NCBI RefSeq assembly: GCF_009831655.1
Contig: NZ_WRPA01000010.1
Span: 62,001-126,000, forward strand
Direction: 5' to 3'
Length of the DNA: 64,000 nucleotides
DNA from: Shewanella insulae
Lineage (GTDB): Bacteria > Pseudomonadota > Gammaproteobacteria > Enterobacterales > Shewanellaceae
The position numbers and the translations under genes are program-made. How positions within the stretch are numbered: the stretch's first letter is position 1; each line of letters starts with the position of its first letter. Below, one piece after another: positions 28,689-37,715 of this stretch. The notes under the pieces are model-generated. The model made no database searches and had not been told where the DNA came from. It saw nothing but the letters and a program-made list of their open reading frames with translations.

Positions 28689-29954
28689 TTAATCAATTTC
28701 TTTTACATTTGCTCCGAGAGCTAATAACTTTTCAAGAATTTGATTATAGCCACGCTTAATTTGCCATGAGTCACTAATAACAGTAACCCCTTTTGAAGCG
28801 GCCAACCCCATGATAAGTAACATAATTCCCGCGCGTAAATCTAAAGCCTTCACTTCAGTTCCGACTATTCTGTCATTACCTTTAGCACCATGAACAACCA
28901 ATAAATCTCCATCAATGGAACTAGCTACACCCATTTTTTTCATTTCATCTGCATAGCCATATCTACCAGGAAAACGTAGATCTATAATGTGACTATCTCC
29001 ATTACAGAAAGCAGCAAAAGCGGCAAATATAGGTTGCATATCGGAATTTATACCAGGATATGGGCCAGTACTTATCTCAACTGGAAAGCAGTTTCCTGCA
29101 CCTACAATTGCATTATTTCCACTTCTATATAAGTTAACACCGCTTTCACGAAGATGGATAAGTGGAACTTCTAAGTCTTTAAATGGAAAATCTTCAATTG
29201 TTATTTTACTTTTCGTTACTGCCCCAATAACAGTCCAAGTCAACGCTTCCATATTATCGGGCATAACTGAATGGTTCACTGGCAATAGATTATCAACACC
29301 AATAATTTCAATTCGCTCTTGCCCATGTACAATAATTTTTGCACCAGCATTATTTAAAAATTTTGTTAAATCGATAATTTCAGGACGTATATGTGGGTTA
29401 TAAATATTTGTAGTACCTTTTGCTAAAGTGCCCATGATTATAGCATTTTCTGTAGCTCCAGTAGATCGCATCCTTAACTTAATATCTGCGCCTTGTAAAC
29501 GGCCTTTGCTTTTTGCAACTAGATAATCACCTTCTTCATAAACTTTAGCACCTAGCGCCTCTAAAACATCTACATGAATATCGTATTTACGCTCACCTAG
29601 CTTACAGCCTCCAGGCAAAGGGACTTTCCCATACCCATACTTTGTTACTAGTCCGCCAAGTATTAACAGAGTATTACGGATAGAGCGACCATTCCAATCC
29701 AAGGTTGTAGATAAAGGTTTGTGTTGAGAAATATTTACTGTATCTGGCTCACTGTAGTCGATAGACTTACCCAAATGTTTAAGCATCTCTTCATGAACTT
29801 GCACATCTAAAAGAGCTTTTGGGTAATTACGAAGAATGACATCACTATCAAAAAGAATGGAGGCAGCCAATAGTCTTAACACACTATTTTTAGCTCCGCT
29901 TACTTTTACTGTCCCACTAAGCTGACTTGGTGATACTTGAATTTTCTTGTTCAT
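28689..29954 (-). CDS. MurA-like UDP-GlcNAc 1-carboxyvinyltransferase, cluster paralogue
   Basis: MurA transfers enolpyruvate from PEP to UDP-GlcNAc. The 421-residue protein contains the KNSVLRLLAASIL start, the RSTGATENAIIMGTL region, and the loop LPGGCKLGERKYDIHV, whose cysteine corresponds to the catalytic, fosfomycin-reactive Cys115 of E. coli MurA. The usual length is about 419. It is 2 bp from murB-like. A housekeeping murA is expected near the mla genes elsewhere, so this is probably a second copy for polysaccharide precursor synthesis; that is inference. About 275 bp of noncoding sequence lies upstream of its ATG. Confidence 0.87.
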   Translation of the reverse strand: MNKKIQVSPSQLSGTVKVSGAKNSVLRLLAASILFDSDVILRNYPKALLDVQVHEEMLKHLGKSIDYSEPDTVNISQHKPLSTTLDWNGRSIRNTLLILGGLVTKYGYGKVPLPGGCKLGERKYDIHVDVLEALGAKVYEEGDYLVAKSKGRLQGADIKLRMRSTGATENAIIMGTLAKGTTNIYNPHIRPEIIDLTKFLNNAGAKIIVHGQERIEIIGVDNLLPVNHSVMPDNMEALTWTVIGAVTKSKITIEDFPFKDLEVPLIHLRESGVNLYRSGNNAIVGAGNCFPVEISTGPYPGINSDMQPIFAAFAAFCNGDSHIIDLRFPGRYGYADEMKKMGVASSIDGDLLVVHGAKGNDRIVGTEVKALDLRAGIMLLIMGLAASKGVTVISDSWQIKRGYNQILEKLLALGANVKEID

Positions 29955-30230
29955 TCTATAACTCTCAATGTTTAGTACCCCCGCTATAGCTGTCTCGTTG
30001 CGTTTGTCTTTTACTACGTGAAACGGGGATAATTAAGGAATAATTACTTTATACTGTGACTGCAACGTAATATTTAGTCGGTACTCCATTAAGTTTACGA
30101 CTAACATGTTCTGCCCAAGGTCACTAAAGACAACCGTTATAAACAGATTCTGTAATACAGTTCAGGATTATTTCAAACAAACTTATAACTTTGTTTAAGT
30201 ATTACTTTTCGTTATTTGGCAATTGCCATA

Positions 30231-30337
30231 CTTCACCTTAAAAACGGTCTTCAGATGCTAAAGCATGAAATAGAGGGGCCATTTTAATTGCTTCTGGACG
30301 GGTGCCAAAAACGGTAAGTACTTTCTTTTTTTGTCAT
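30231..30337 (-). pseudogene. remnant of the 5' end of wecB (UDP-GlcNAc 2-epimerase)
   Basis: On the minus strand, bases 30324-30231 translate to [20 protein letters not shown] followed by [11 protein letters not shown], the N-terminus of UDP-GlcNAc 2-epimerases. An ATG at 30337 is out of frame by one base, with a run of seven A between, and similarity stops after about 31 codons. The surrounding 29955-30543 gap (589 bp) otherwise holds no recognisable gene; it also contains the likely promoter region of the murA-like gene. The remnant marks a deletion or recombination joint between wzz and the variable sugar genes. Confidence 0.7.
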
Positions 30338-30543
30338 TACATCTGGCCTTTTTCTGGCGATTTAACTATATTAAAATCGCTGTATTTCACATTTTCATCT
30401 TAGTTTTTTAAACTTAGCTGAGCTACTGTTCGTCCATTTTGAGACAATCGGGTTTCCGCTGTCCCATAAACAGCCTACGTTTTACCGTTTTTCTGCTCTA
30501 TATTTAACAGCAGTGGTTCCCATAGACCCTTGAAAGTTTTCGT

Positions 30544-31545
30544 CTAGCTTTCGCTTCTTACTAAATATTTTATAAGAACCAGAATTACAGCTAACATACC
30601 ACCTAGCATGGTACCCAATACGCAGATGAGTGCACGTTTTGGTTTAGCCTTTTGTTCAGGCACTAAAGCAGGATCGATAGTCTTAAATACGTATTCATCA
30701 CGTACTTCAGCAAACATAATAGTTTTAGCTTGCTCTTCAATAAGTTTGTATAAAATAGCGCGGATATCAGCAACGTTAGTTTGTGCAATCTGCCTATTTA
30801 AAAAGTCACTACTACGAATCGCCTCTGCGACATCACGCTCTTTCATGACTTTGTTGATATCTTCAACTAGCCAGTTTACCCATTGTTGAGCGACCGCTGG
30901 CGATAAATGCTCTACAGATACGGTTACCATGCCTGTATCCTTTGCAGAATTAACGCTAACTATCTTGCTAAATTCTTTAAAAGCTTCCTGCATCGATGGT
31001 TCAGGCTTAAAAGGAGCTTTGGCTTCTCTTACCCATTTTTTTGATGCTGCATCATATAACTCGTTATCATATACAATGGCGTTATCGGCCATATTCCATT
31101 TATCGGCCGCCATCAAATCAGGCAAAAGGCCGTGCTTTTGAATAAACTCACTAGCAAACTGACGTGATTTCATCACTTCGATTGCCATTTGAGTCTTATC
31201 GACACCACCGCCGCCACCTAAGTTAATACCTGCCATACTCGCTAACCCGCCAAACTGTGAAGCTAAAGCACTTAGTCCGCCCCCTTGCTCCTCACTCGCT
31301 GGTGCTAAAAGCGCTTCAGACTTATAAATATTGGGCTGCAAAATGGCAAAAATAACCGACCCAACGGCAAATATGGCCGTTATCGCAATGATTAGCCATT
31401 TGCCTTGCCAGATGACTGAAACGAGTTCTCTAAGGTCTATTTCATCATTGGCTTGTTGTACTTGAGGGCGCATATCGGAAAATTGGGCATCGCCGTAGTT
31501 TTTTATCTCGGTGGACATAGAATTAGTGTCTCTGAGTCTCATCAT
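30544..31545 (-). CDS. wzz: Wzz-type chain-length determinant
   Basis: The 333-residue inner-membrane protein has a Wzz domain (DEIDLRELVSVIWQGKWLIIAITAIFAVGSVIFAI, first span about 52-72) and a C-terminal span near 308-328 preceded by the proline-rich DPALVPEQKAKPKR motif. There is no kinase domain, so it is a PCP-1/Wzz-like protein and not Wzc. A glycine-rich SLASMAGINLGGGGG segment lies in the periplasmic part, as in several marine gammaproteobacterial Wzz proteins. The start may be ATG 31545 or ATG 31518 (MSTEIKNYG); neither has a strong ribosome site. Confidence 0.85.
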   Translation of the reverse strand: MMRLRDTNSMSTEIKNYGDAQFSDMRPQVQQANDEIDLRELVSVIWQGKWLIIAITAIFAVGSVIFAILQPNIYKSEALLAPASEEQGGGLSALASQFGGLASMAGINLGGGGGVDKTQMAIEVMKSRQFASEFIQKHGLLPDLMAADKWNMADNAIVYDNELYDAASKKWVREAKAPFKPEPSMQEAFKEFSKIVSVNSAKDTGMVTVSVEHLSPAVAQQWVNWLVEDINKVMKERDVAEAIRSSDFLNRQIAQTNVADIRAILYKLIEEQAKTIMFAEVRDEYVFKTIDPALVPEQKAKPKRALICVLGTMLGGMLAVILVLIKYLVRSES

Positions 31546-31603
31546 CCTAAGAAGAAATAAAGCACTTCGATGACTAAGCTCATCAAAGTGCTCAAATTAA
31601 AGG

Positions 31604-34339
31604 CTATAACTTGGCAATCGTGGCCAATGCAACGGCGCTGTTATAGATAATGCCGGTAACCTGAGTCCAAAGTGTCAGGTTATCTTTATACTCTGTATCC
31701 AGCGGTACAATAATAGTATCACCAGGATTAAGCTCTGTATTACTGCTAAACCACATGGAGCGATTTGGCAGGAGCACTGAACCATTTGCCTTAATAATGT
31801 AGGTTCTATCTTCATCGGCTCGCTCTCTGGCTCCGCCGGACATTTCAAGATACTGATCTAACGTTAAACCTTCTTTAAACCTATGCGTGGCAGCGTGTTG
31901 TACTTCACCCATAACCGCAATCGTCTGCTTAACTGACGGTACATAGAGAATATCTTGATCTTCAAGCTGGATATCGGCCTGTTCAATACCAATTGATATA
32001 GCGGACAAATCAACAACCAAACGACCTACCGCCTTGATGTTTTCAAGATCGGTTAGCATCATTTGCGCATCACTGTAATTCACCACGTTGCCATCTTTGG
32101 AAACGCCGCGTGTAGCAATGTCACGGCGTAGTTGATCGGCAAGCTTCTTAATCTCCAGCTGTTCCTGTTGACGCACCGACTCTCGAACGAACACTGAAGA
32201 AGGTAAATAGGCATACTGAGTAAAGCCACCCGCACGATCGATCACATCGGCAAGCGTCTCACCACGGCGAATGTTATACATTCCGGGGAACTTGACCTCA
32301 CCACGAATCTCAACCGCCTTATTTTCCTGCCAGTCAGGTGTTGTCATTACCGTCAGAATATCTCGAGACTTCAGCTCCACATTAGAAGCATCAATGCCTG
32401 CCAATGCCTCATCTAAATTAACACTTGAATGGTTAACGCTAGACTCTTCGCTCCCTATGACAGTAGTCGTCAATTCTGCGCGAACCGTATAGGCGCCTTC
32501 TACCAATCCACCCGCGGCAATGACTAAGTCTTTAACCTTAGCTCCTTGCGTTAGGGGATATACGCCTGGGTGACGCACCTTGCCACTGATGGCAACCACT
32601 TGCGTACCTTTATCTGAATTTCCTTGGCTGGCTAACTGGGCAACGACTGGATAAAGCAGCTCACTGCGATTCATGGCACCACTAAGCTTAATGAGCTCCT
32701 TGTCCTCAAATAGGTTAGCCAGCATCTTGTTGACTTCCCCCTTAACAAGCTGCTCTGTGTCATCAGGAGCTTCTTTAGCAACAACAACACCACCAATTTG
32801 ACTACGTTGTGAAAGCTGCATTTTATCAAGCTGAGAGAAGCCAGCCTTAAACAGATCGTTACCGACAAGGCTATCACCCGTAAGCGAGGTTACCTTCTCA
32901 ACTCTCTGTTTCACCAACTTGTTTAGTTCATAACGATTTTGAGTGTCATCGCTATAGTTAAACAGCATGACCTTATCGCGAGGGGCTAATAACAAATCTT
33001 GCGCGACGTCTTTTTCTGCTATAGCACGGCTAGGTGAAAATTGCAGTACCTTGACCTTACCGTAGCGATTCACCTCTCTTACAATAATCGCATAATTGAG
33101 ATCGGCTGTAATCGAAAGATCCCCCCACAGGGAAGGCAGAAGATCGCTAACTTTTTGGCCATCGAACCATTGATATTTACCTGGTCTAACGACAGCACCG
33201 ACCACGGTAATGGCATCTTCAAACTGACCAGAGGCATTTTTGACACGAATAAAATCACCTGGCTGCGCCTTCGTCGATTTATCTTTGGCAGAAGTCAAAT
33301 CGACATTCACGATACTGCGAAGGCCATTGCTGTTATATCGCTCTATGCTGCTACTCTTAGGATAAGCACCGGGTTTCACGCCAGCGGCCATCGCGACTAT
33401 ATCGGCAACCGTTTCGTTACGCTTTAGCTCATAGATAGCGGGGCGACGGACTTCGCCGGTAATGCTGACAAGTCCACCGACAGGCGGAATAAACACTACA
33501 TCGCCAGAACGCAAACGTATGTCTCCCGACGCATCGCCTCGCATCAGTAGATCGTACAGATCCATGCTGCCAACTAACTTGCCGTTACGTTTAACTTGAA
33601 TATTTCGTAGTGAACCAATCTCGTTCACGCCACCGGCAACAAACAATGCCTGGGTGATAGTAGACAAGCTCGAAACTGTGTAAGAACCTGGCTTATAGGC
33701 ATCACCCGCGATAAAGATACGAATAGAGCGCAGCTCACCCATGGTAATGTTTGACTCGATGCCGATCATCTGCTGAGAAATACGATGACCCAAAGACTCT
33801 CTAAGTTCGGCAAAGCTTAAACCCGCTACCGAGATAGGGCCAAGTTCGGGGAATTGAATGCTGCCCTCACGATTAATGACCAGGTCATACTCTTTATTCT
33901 CTTTACCAAAGAGCTGTACCTTAATTCTGTCACCAGGACCGACCAAGTATTCTGCTGGAACTGGCACGTCAGAGACGGGGGCAAAGGTAGTCGGTTCACC
34001 TTGAAACAGCTCATAGCCAAATCGTTCAAGTTGCTTCTTCTGTTCATCTTGTGAAAAATTAAGCTCGTTAGCAGCATCTCGGGAATGATCAACCACCTCA
34101 TTGGCCCCACGAGGCTGAACAACCTGCGGATTATCGAGATTTTGCTGTGAAGCACTGGCGCCTCCAAGCATAGCAGGGTCGATGCCATACTGACGCGCTA
34201 ACCTCTGCTGCTCAGAAGCGGGCAGATTCTTAAACTGCTCTATCATTTGCGGCGAAGGCGTGATCGCCTGCGCTTGGGTCCCCACCAAAAACAGTGCGGC
34301 AACCGCTGTTATAATGACTTTTTTGGTTCGTTGTAACAC
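31604..34339 (-). CDS. large outer-membrane polysaccharide export protein with several SLBB domains
   Basis: A 911-residue OPX protein. A signal peptide (VIITAVAALFLVGTQAQA) lies at the N-terminus. The polysaccharide-export domain starts at VPAEYLVGPGDRIKVQLFG (about 125-145) and is followed by repeated SLBB beta-grasp domains (ITGEVRRPAIYELKRNETVADIV, VVGAVVRPGKYQWFDG, ISGKVRHPGVYPLTQG, IRGEVKFPGMYNIRRG, VMGEVQHAATHRFKEG). It is more than twice the length of E. coli Wza (379) and has no lipobox. The start is GTG (34339) with GGAG 7 bases upstream. It is the first gene after the ops leader and should be RfaH-controlled. Confidence 0.88.
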   Translation of the reverse strand: MLQRTKKVIITAVAALFLVGTQAQAITPSPQMIEQFKNLPASEQQRLARQYGIDPAMLGGASASQQNLDNPQVVQPRGANEVVDHSRDAANELNFSQDEQKKQLERFGYELFQGEPTTFAPVSDVPVPAEYLVGPGDRIKVQLFGKENKEYDLVINREGSIQFPELGPISVAGLSFAELRESLGHRISQQMIGIESNITMGELRSIRIFIAGDAYKPGSYTVSSLSTITQALFVAGGVNEIGSLRNIQVKRNGKLVGSMDLYDLLMRGDASGDIRLRSGDVVFIPPVGGLVSITGEVRRPAIYELKRNETVADIVAMAAGVKPGAYPKSSSIERYNSNGLRSIVNVDLTSAKDKSTKAQPGDFIRVKNASGQFEDAITVVGAVVRPGKYQWFDGQKVSDLLPSLWGDLSITADLNYAIIVREVNRYGKVKVLQFSPSRAIAEKDVAQDLLLAPRDKVMLFNYSDDTQNRYELNKLVKQRVEKVTSLTGDSLVGNDLFKAGFSQLDKMQLSQRSQIGGVVVAKEAPDDTEQLVKGEVNKMLANLFEDKELIKLSGAMNRSELLYPVVAQLASQGNSDKGTQVVAISGKVRHPGVYPLTQGAKVKDLVIAAGGLVEGAYTVRAELTTTVIGSEESSVNHSSVNLDEALAGIDASNVELKSRDILTVMTTPDWQENKAVEIRGEVKFPGMYNIRRGETLADVIDRAGGFTQYAYLPSSVFVRESVRQQEQLEIKKLADQLRRDIATRGVSKDGNVVNYSDAQMMLTDLENIKAVGRLVVDLSAISIGIEQADIQLEDQDILYVPSVKQTIAVMGEVQHAATHRFKEGLTLDQYLEMSGGARERADEDRTYIIKANGSVLLPNRSMWFSSNTELNPGDTIIVPLDTEYKDNLTLWTQVTGIIYNSAVALATIAKL

Positions 34340-34424
34340 CGATACTCTCCATTGATAAAGGCAAGGTTTAAATAAAACTTTCCGGCTAAATAGCTCAAAT
34401 CGAAGCTAATTACTGGCATTCGAG

Positions 34425-34436
34425 CACGCTACCGAC
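34425..34436 (-). promoter_or_regulatory. degenerate ops copy A (GTCGGTAGCGTG)
   Basis: It matches the RfaH ops element GGCGGTAGCGTG at 11 of 12 bases and is the third ops-like site met by polymerase, 86 bp before the export gene start. The flanking sequence (GCACGCTACCGACCCGCGTGGC on plus, read as two halves) is nearly identical to copy B, which shows a duplicated module. The weak stem-loop on its 3' side is less well formed than at the other two copies. Confidence 0.6.
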
Positions 34437-34536
34437 CCGCGTGGCGGCGACCTGACTCAGTACATCGTGTACTTCGCTCTTCGAGCCAGCTAAAGCTGTT
34501 AATGATTGTTCCCGACAATCCTTTTCGGCGTCCACT

Positions 34537-34562
34537 AAAAGACAGAAACTGTTCTGTCTTTT
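34537..34562 (-). terminator. terminator-like hairpin between ops copies B and A
   Basis: AAAAGACAGAA and TTCTGTCTTTT form a perfect 11-bp stem with a 4-base loop. On the transcript the stem GACAGAA/TTCTGTC is followed directly by UUUU, like a weak intrinsic terminator. Two smaller hairpins follow downstream (34504-34520 with GATTGT/ACAATC arms, and 34459-34473 with AGTAC/GTACT arms). RfaH-modified polymerase would be expected to read through them. Confidence 0.5.
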
Positions 34563-34572
34563 GCCTTTCAGG

Positions 34573-34584
34573 CACGCTACCGAT
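34573..34584 (-). promoter_or_regulatory. degenerate ops copy B (ATCGGTAGCGTG)
   Basis: It matches ops at 10 of 12 bases, with the core CGGTAGCGTG intact. Directly downstream TGCCTGAAAGGCA (34562-34574, minus) forms a 5-bp stem with a 3-base loop and overlaps the TG end of the site. The same structure with a changed base pair follows copy C. Confidence 0.6.
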
Positions 34585-34620
34585 CCGCGTGGCAGCCAGA
34601 GGCCTTCGGCTATCGCTTAA

Positions 34621-34640
34621 CGAATGAAACTTTTCATTCG
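34621..34640 (-). other. hairpin between ops copies C and B
   Basis: CGAATGAAA and TTTCATTCG form a perfect 9-bp stem around two bases. On the transcript it follows ops copy C by about a dozen bases and is followed by only two U, so termination would be weak; a pausing role near the RfaH site is possible. Confidence 0.45.
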
Positions 34641-34652
34641 ATGCCCTGCGGG

Positions 34653-34664
34653 CACGCTACCGCC
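34653..34664 (-). promoter_or_regulatory. perfect ops element, copy C (RfaH recruitment site)
   Basis: The minus strand reads GGCGGTAGCGTG, identical to the E. coli ops consensus, with an extra G in front. It is followed by the small stem-loop TGCCCGCAGGGCA. ops elements in the leaders of long polysaccharide operons pause RNA polymerase and load RfaH. The rfaH gene lies only about 440 bp upstream on the same strand, which supports the assignment. Confidence 0.9.
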
Positions 34665-35104
34665 CATAGGTTACGGCCCCCAACATGCCCTCGCCACGCG
34701 AAATTCAGTTTTTAAATTATTTCTTACTAAAACACTTTGGTTAAGATGCCGTACAAATTGACACATTAAACAAAGTACTTTTGCGTTATCTTGAAGAAAA
34801 ACGATTCATTGTACTGGAACAAAATAACAATTACTGCTCAGATACTCGTCAATCGTTCAATACATTCGAATACGAAAAACTCATTCAGCTTAAAATCACT
34901 CCATAATGGCCTTCAACAACCAAAATCTGTTACAAAGTAACCAAAACGCCGACTAGATGAGCGGAGCCAATTAACAACGTTTCATCAGTTATGGCAGATC
35001 TCTTACAAACATTAGCGCCAACGACCTACTTCTTATCACTATTATTAAGGCCTCCCTGTTGCTTCTAAGCTTTTTTAACAGCCTCTACAATTCAAGTACA
35101 TTTA
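34665..35104. other. intergenic region between rfaH and the ops leader
   Basis: About 440 bp without a gene. It must hold the promoter of the polysaccharide operon on the minus strand. AT-rich sequence around 34700-34760 is a likely place, but no pair of hexamers is convincing. Together with the ops leader the gap from rfaH to the export gene is 765 bp. Confidence 0.4.
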
Positions 35105-35644
35105 TTAGTCGCCTTTCTCAACTCCCTTGATGCTAGCCCTTGAAACAGACACCCGCTTTTGCTGCCCCATGATCTCAAACAAAATGTGGCAACGCTTATC
35201 GCCACTCTGCTCTTCGAAGATCCCTTCAAGCTCCTTAAAAGGCCCCTCGACAAACTTCACCTTGTCACCGACAGACAACTTTGGCTCGTCATTGCCACTG
35301 AGCAAATCATCACTAGGCAACTGCAATGCATTAAGCACCTTTGCCTCGCGCATCTTAATGGAATGCACTATTGCATCGTCTATCGCCGTCATCTCCTCAC
35401 GACAACCTATGATTCGCGACACGCCTCGCGTCGAATGTATCTTACTGACACTGAACTCAAGCGGGTCGAAATAGATAAACAGATAGCAGGGAAACAACGG
35501 CAGACGCTTAACACTGGTCTTGCCGGCCTTGGTGATCTGTTGTGGGAGAGTGGGCAGGTAAGTCTCTATCTGTTGCAATGCAAGGTTTTGCTGCGCGCGC
35601 GTTTCGCCGCGAGGTTTGCAATACACAAGATACCAAGACTTCAT
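35105..35644 (-). CDS. rfaH: transcription elongation/antitermination factor RfaH
   Basis: RfaH is a NusG paralogue that binds polymerase paused at ops, suppresses termination and couples translation in long surface-polysaccharide operons. The 179-residue protein starts with KSWYLVYCKPRGETRAQQNL, shows LFPCYLFIYFDP and the STRGVSRIIG segment, and has a C-terminal KOW-like part (VGDKVKFVEGPFKELEGIF). E. coli RfaH has 162 residues. The ATG at 35644 has AAGGA 5 bases upstream. The gene is encoded directly upstream of its predicted target, which carries ops. Confidence 0.92.
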   Translation of the reverse strand: MKSWYLVYCKPRGETRAQQNLALQQIETYLPTLPQQITKAGKTSVKRLPLFPCYLFIYFDPLEFSVSKIHSTRGVSRIIGCREEMTAIDDAIVHSIKMREAKVLNALQLPSDDLLSGNDEPKLSVGDKVKFVEGPFKELEGIFEEQSGDKRCHILFEIMGQQKRVSVSRASIKGVEKGD

Positions 35645-36219
35645 AATTTCCTTAAGAACCTATTTTTATCGTTAGCTAACACTTAATCACCGCTATGGCT
35701 GGCACCAATGCGGCCTTACTATCACAACTACTGTGTTTGCAAGACGCTCAGATTAACGCGCAATGCAAAGATAACGAGATAATTCAGGTGACATCCAATT
35801 CACGGCCGAAATCATAGCAAATACTCTAGGTCAAAGAAAAGGGCGTTTTCTCTCTATTTTGTCTAGTTCATGTGGGCTAATGGTAAACCAGCCAACATAC
35901 AGGAAGTATCAACGAGAAAACTGCCTTTAAGCCCCTCCAACCAGTGATGATTTGTTGGTCAGTTAACCCAGGTAAATTGACTTTTGGGCGATGAAAAGGG
36001 TATATAAGGTGGGTTTGATAAAATTTAATACCCTAAATATTAAAATATAATAAATTCTCGCAACAAATTTAGAACGGTACAGGGACGATTAGCCAACATT
36101 TTCATCTAGTTAGCCTAATTGGGTATCTCTTTTAAACAAGCGAGTTATATTAGCAACAACCATTTTTCTACATAGTTTTTGTTATGTAGGCAATCACAAG
36201 CTGAAGGTGGAAGACTTAC
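35645..36219. other. intergenic region between divergent rfaH and oligopeptide transporter genes
   Basis: A 575-bp gap that must hold both promoters. It contains AT-rich stretches near 36010-36060 and a small AGAAAA/TTTTCT hairpin near 35836. I see no small gene, no RNA gene and no clear operator. Confidence 0.4.
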
Positions 36220-37689
36220 ATGAGTGCAGCAAAACCCCAAGGTACGATGCTCGGCCATCCTAAGGGACTGTTCCTGTTGTTTACAACAGAATTATGGGAA
36301 CGTTTCAGTTACTATGCGATGCGAGCCATCCTAGTACTATATCTCGTCGACGCGGTACAATCCCAAGGTGGTCACGGTCTAGGTTGGACCCAGGCCGACG
36401 CCCTAAATCTATACGGTACATTCACAGGTCTTGTTTATTTAACCCCCCTCATCGGTGGCTGGCTCGCCGATACATTCCTAGGTCAACGTAAAGCCATCAT
36501 CATAGGTGGTGCCCTGATGGCCGCAGGTCAATTTATTCTTGGTACCCCCCACGCCTGGGTACAGGGCATGGAAACAGAAGTATTCTATGTCGGTCTAGGT
36601 GTACTCATCTTAGGTAACGGCCTATTCAAGCCAAACATCTCTACCATGGTGGGTGACCTGTACGAAGAAGGCGATCATCGCCGTGACGGTGCCTTCACCA
36701 TCTTCTACATGGGTATTAACGTAGGTGCATTCCTCTCCGGTATCATCGTTGGTTCGGTAGTAGCTTACTTTGATGGTAACTTCCAGGCAGGCTTCATCTG
36801 TGCCGGTATCGGTATGGTCATCTCGCTAATCATCCAATTCCTGTTCGCACAGAAACTCCTTGGTGATATCGGTCGTACACCAGCAGCACAACTTGAAAAA
36901 GAGCGTGCAGCCGAAATGGGGGAAGTACGTAAGGAACCTCTAACCAAAGTAGAACGTGATCGCATCAAGGTGATCATGATTATGGGTCTGTTTACCATCA
37001 TCTTCTGGGCTGGCTTCGAACAAGCTGGCGGCCTGATGAACCTGTTTACTAACGACTTCACCGACCGTATGATCGGTACCTGGGAAGTCCCAACCACTTG
37101 GTTCCAGTCGTTGAACGCCATGTTCATCGTGATCTTCGCGCCAGTTGTCGCCTCTATCTGGGTACGCCTAGGTGAAAGAGAGCCAAACTCACCGGTGAAG
37201 TTCGCCTTAGGCCTGGTACTGCTAGCCACTGGCTTCCTATTCATGATCGGCGCGGTACTCGAGATGGGTGGCGACGCCAATGCCAAGTCAAGCATGTGGT
37301 GGTTAGTAGGTGCTTATTTCTTCCATACTATGGGTGAACTGTGTCTCTCTCCAATCGGCCTGTCTATGGTGACTAAACTGGCTCCGCTGCGTATCGCATC
37401 ACTCATGATGGGCGCATGGTTCCTGTTTGTTGCCGCGGCCAATAAGATCGGCGGTATCATAGGTTCATTCATCGGTCATGGTGGTGAGAAAGAAGAGCAG
37501 CTCGCAAACGCTATGTCTATCTTCGCAGGCATCGCTATCACGGCCGCACTATCTGGCGTTATCCTCTACTTCATGGCGGATAAGTTAGTTGACTGGATGC
37601 ATGGCGCGGAAGATAGCCACCACACAGAAGAAGAAGCCTTAGAGGAAGAGATTGCTGTCACAGCTGAGCATGAAGCAATTAAGCGCTAA
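36220..37689 (+). CDS. proton-dependent oligopeptide transporter (POT/PTR2 family)
   Basis: The 489-residue protein has about 14 membrane spans. The POT signature ExxERFxYY is seen in TELWERFSYYAMRAILVLYL (about residues 25-44), and GGWLADTFLGQRKAIIIGG and the FYMGINVGAFLSGIIVG motif follow. Such proteins import di- and tripeptides with protons, like E. coli DtpA/DtpB. The C-terminus is acidic (EEEALEEEIA). Many GGT and CGT codons suggest strong expression. GGTGGAAG precedes the ATG, and a strong terminator follows. Confidence 0.92.
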   Translation: MSAAKPQGTMLGHPKGLFLLFTTELWERFSYYAMRAILVLYLVDAVQSQGGHGLGWTQADALNLYGTFTGLVYLTPLIGGWLADTFLGQRKAIIIGGALMAAGQFILGTPHAWVQGMETEVFYVGLGVLILGNGLFKPNISTMVGDLYEEGDHRRDGAFTIFYMGINVGAFLSGIIVGSVVAYFDGNFQAGFICAGIGMVISLIIQFLFAQKLLGDIGRTPAAQLEKERAAEMGEVRKEPLTKVERDRIKVIMIMGLFTIIFWAGFEQAGGLMNLFTNDFTDRMIGTWEVPTTWFQSLNAMFIVIFAPVVASIWVRLGEREPNSPVKFALGLVLLATGFLFMIGAVLEMGGDANAKSSMWWLVGAYFFHTMGELCLSPIGLSMVTKLAPLRIASLMMGAWFLFVAAANKIGGIIGSFIGHGGEKEEQLANAMSIFAGIAITAALSGVILYFMADKLVDWMHGAEDSHHTEEEALEEEIAVTAEHEAIKR

Positions 37690-37715
37690 TGGCTTATCGC
37701 TAGAAAATTAACATT

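Noticed and set aside
34425..34664. A short CRISPR array because of three similar spaced motifs
   Set aside because: The repeats are only about 12-22 bp, unevenly spaced (148 and 80 bp), and match the ops element; there are no cas genes.
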